Below are positions 62,409 through 64,000 of a stretch of DNA of 64,000 bases, piece after piece; the stretch's first letter is position 1, and every line of letters starts with the position of its first letter. Under the pieces are notes generated by a model. The model was given only the letters and a program-made list of their open reading frames with translations. It was not told the origin of the DNA and searched no databases. Where the stretch lies: positions 1,860,001 through 1,924,000 of the forward strand of contig NZ_CP170547.1 of the NCBI RefSeq assembly GCF_042695135.1, written 5' to 3'. A program made the translations under genes and the position numbers. This DNA is from Epilithonimonas sp042695135. Its GTDB lineage: Bacteria > Bacteroidota > Bacteroidia > Flavobacteriales > Weeksellaceae.

Positions 62409-63596
62409 ATGTCATCACTAGCATTCATCAAAGAAGTTGAAAAAGAGCTTCATAATATACTTGATTACTGGACTCAAAATACAATAGATGAGGTCAATGG
62501 CGGTTTCATTGGAGAAATTGCCTATAACGAAACCAAAAATTCAAAGGCTGAAAAGGGTTCGGTAATGTATGGCAGGATCCTATGGACATTCTCTGCAGCA
62601 TATCCTGTGACACAAAATCCTGAACATCTGAAAATAGCGGAAAGGGCTTTTGAAGAAATCAGAACTAAATTCTATAATCCAATCCATAAAGGAATTTACT
62701 GGAGTATCAATGCTGACGGAACGCCTAAGGATACTAAAAATCAAATTTATGCTTTGGCATTTGTGATTTATGGTCTGAGTGAATTTTATAAAATCTCAGA
62801 AAATAAGGAAGTATTGGATTTGGCAATTATACTCTACCAAAGCATCCAAAATCACAGTTTTGACCTAGAAAAAAATGGTTATTTCGAAGCTTATACACAT
62901 AATTGGGATGAGATAGAAGATGTAAGGCTCAGCGACAAAGATGCCAATGAGAAGAAAACAATGAATACACACCTCCATATAGTTGAGGCTTTTGCCAATC
63001 TTTATACGGTTTGGAAAGATGTGGAATTAAAGAAGAACATAATCCGGCTTTTAGAAGTCATCGATCAGTATTTCATTGATAAAGAATCCTGGCATCTCAA
63101 ACTATTTTTTGATGAAAAATGGGTGGAGAAAAAAGATGTCATCTCATACGGACACGACATCGAAGCTGCCTGGCTTCTGCAATGGTGCGCAGAGGTTTCT
63201 GAGGATGAGGATTTGATAGAGGTTTTCCAATATTACGCTGTAAAAATGACAGATGCAACTCTTGAAGGTTTGGACAAAGATGGTGGACTGTGGTATGAAT
63301 ATGATCCTCAGGTAAATCATTTGGTGGCGGAAAAACATTGGTGGCCACAGGCAGAACTCTGGATCGGATTTATGAATGCCTATCAGTTGACAAAGGACAA
63401 AAAATACCTTGATGTTTTCTATAAAAATTGGGAATTCACGAAAAAATATATCATCGACCACAAAAACGGAGAATGGTTTTGGGGAATTGATAAAGAGTAC
63501 AATAAACTGCAAAAAGACAAGACAGGTTTCTGGAAATGCCCATACCACAACGGAAGAGCTTGCCTTGAAATTTTAAAAAGATATAAAGAAGACTGA
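62409..63596 (+). CDS. N-acylglucosamine 2-epimerase-family mannobiose/cellobiose 2-epimerase
   Basis: A 395-residue cytoplasmic (alpha/alpha)6-barrel enzyme. Landmarks of the cellobiose 2-epimerase branch: the N-terminal DYWTQNTIDEVNGGFIGEI, MYGRILWTFSAAY, NTHLHIVEAFANLYTVW, SYGHDIEAAWLL, EKHWWPQAELWIGFMNAY and the terminal CPYHNGRACLEIL, with catalytic-site His residues in these blocks. It epimerises the reducing-end mannose of mannobiose to glucose, feeding the GH130 phosphorylase. It overlaps the next gene by 1 bp (TGATG). Confidence 0.92.
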   Translation: MSSLAFIKEVEKELHNILDYWTQNTIDEVNGGFIGEIAYNETKNSKAEKGSVMYGRILWTFSAAYPVTQNPEHLKIAERAFEEIRTKFYNPIHKGIYWSINADGTPKDTKNQIYALAFVIYGLSEFYKISENKEVLDLAIILYQSIQNHSFDLEKNGYFEAYTHNWDEIEDVRLSDKDANEKKTMNTHLHIVEAFANLYTVWKDVELKKNIIRLLEVIDQYFIDKESWHLKLFFDEKWVEKKDVISYGHDIEAAWLLQWCAEVSEDEDLIEVFQYYAVKMTDATLEGLDKDGGLWYEYDPQVNHLVAEKHWWPQAELWIGFMNAYQLTKDKKYLDVFYKNWEFTKKYIIDHKNGEWFWGIDKEYNKLQKDKTGFWKCPYHNGRACLEILKRYKED

Positions 63597-64000
63597 TGAA
63601 AAAATTAATTTTTACGATAGCATTTACATCTTCAATTTTCACGTTTGGACAGAAAAATCTAATCAAAAATGGAGGATTTGAGTTGGATGCAGAGTTCTGG
63701 CGTGGAGAAAATATCCTGACCATTAATCCTTACACCAAAAAATCGGGTACAAAAGCAGGCAGTATTTCCGAATTTACTTCCCCACAATGGAAAGGGGTAG
63801 ACCAGGAATTCAATATCCCTAAAAATACAGCCGCGATAGAAGTTTCTGCCTGGTTAAAAGCAGACGGCGTTGAAAAGGGGAAAAGCAATTGGAATAAAGC
63901 TGTAATGGTTCTGGAAATTGGCGGCAAAAATGAAAATATTGCGGAATTGGAAGGAACCACTCAATGGCAATTGGTAAAAAAGATCGTTCCTTTAAACAAA
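63596..64000 (+). CDS. Secreted protein with N-terminal carbohydrate-binding-like domain, partial
   Basis: The frame starts at the ATG overlapping the epimerase stop and runs off the right edge (135 residues visible). Signal peptide MKKLIFTIAFTSSIFTFGQ is followed by NLIKNGGFELDAEFWRGENI, the classic opening of CBM4/9-like jelly-roll modules, then VSAWLKADG and WQLVKKIVPL strands. It is probably the binding module of a larger mannan-active or binding protein in the same operon. The remaining domains lie outside the window. Confidence 0.75.
   Translation, partial: MKKLIFTIAFTSSIFTFGQKNLIKNGGFELDAEFWRGENILTINPYTKKSGTKAGSISEFTSPQWKGVDQEFNIPKNTAAIEVSAWLKADGVEKGKSNWNKAVMVLEIGGKNENIAELEGTTQWQLVKKIVPLNK

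Noticed and set aside
1..64000. tRNA or rRNA genes as integration targets
   Set aside because: No tRNA cloverleaf or rRNA segment was recognised; the only supported attachment site is the mnmE 3' end.

Overview
The window looks like chromosomal DNA of a flavobacterium, most likely Chryseobacterium or a close Weeksellaceae relative. The reasons are moderate-to-low GC, SusC/SusD pairs, type IX secretion (T9SS) C-terminal sorting domains, a hybrid two-component regulator, and house-keeping genes (tyrS, mnmE) of Bacteroidetes type. No rRNA, tRNA or CRISPR array was found.

Layout. 1-5.3 kb: a partial carboxylesterase, tyrS, two secreted proteins and mnmE. 5.3-17.8 kb: a very AT-rich genomic island inserted at the 3' end of mnmE. 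The last 18 bp of mnmE (5312-5329) recur with 2 mismatches at 17823-17840, which gives a credible attL/attR pair. The island carries a tyrosine integrase, two excisionase-like HTH proteins, a BT4734/VirE-N primase-like protein, a 120-nt hairpin holding two facing DnaA boxes, an unknown protein beside the integrase, a lipoprotein plus secreted-protein pair, and a two-gene cargo. That cargo is a membrane-anchored beta-helix/pentapeptide-like protein followed by a large protein with a DUF4365-like nuclease domain. I consider it the best candidate for an undescribed, possibly defensive, system. No relaxase is seen, so the island resembles a phage-satellite-type or other minimal element.

17.9-34.6 kb: a fructan (levan/inulin) utilisation locus resembling the Bacteroides thetaiotaomicron BT1754-BT1765 region. 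It has a fructose-sensor-type hybrid two-component regulator, an MFS sugar transporter, two GH32 enzymes, SusC, a frameshifted SusD, a DUF5018/DUF4960 surface lipoprotein, a PfkB fructokinase and a divergent T9SS-exported DUF4960 protein. GTTAC/GTAAC sites occur in the two non-coding regions expected to be regulated.

34.6-37.5 kb: a graveyard of broken genes (T9SS tail, AraC-type regulator, RteC). 37.6-45.8 kb: a second SusC/SusD pair with a terminator-like hairpin in its leader, a PI-PLC-like protein and a metallophosphoesterase. 45.8-50 kb: decayed accessory DNA with a ParB-like toxin-tip fragment, an intact hipBA toxin-antitoxin operon, GTGTACA inverted repeats and a broken excisionase gene.

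50-64 kb: a beta-mannan utilisation locus with an IPT/TIG lipoprotein, SusD, SusC, an AraC regulator, GH5 and GH26 mannanases, a GPH-family symporter, a GH130 mannosylglucose phosphorylase, a mannobiose/cellobiose 2-epimerase and a partial secreted binding protein. Together these encode surface mannan cleavage, import of mannobiose, epimerisation to mannosylglucose and phosphorolysis, the pathway established in Bacteroides fragilis.
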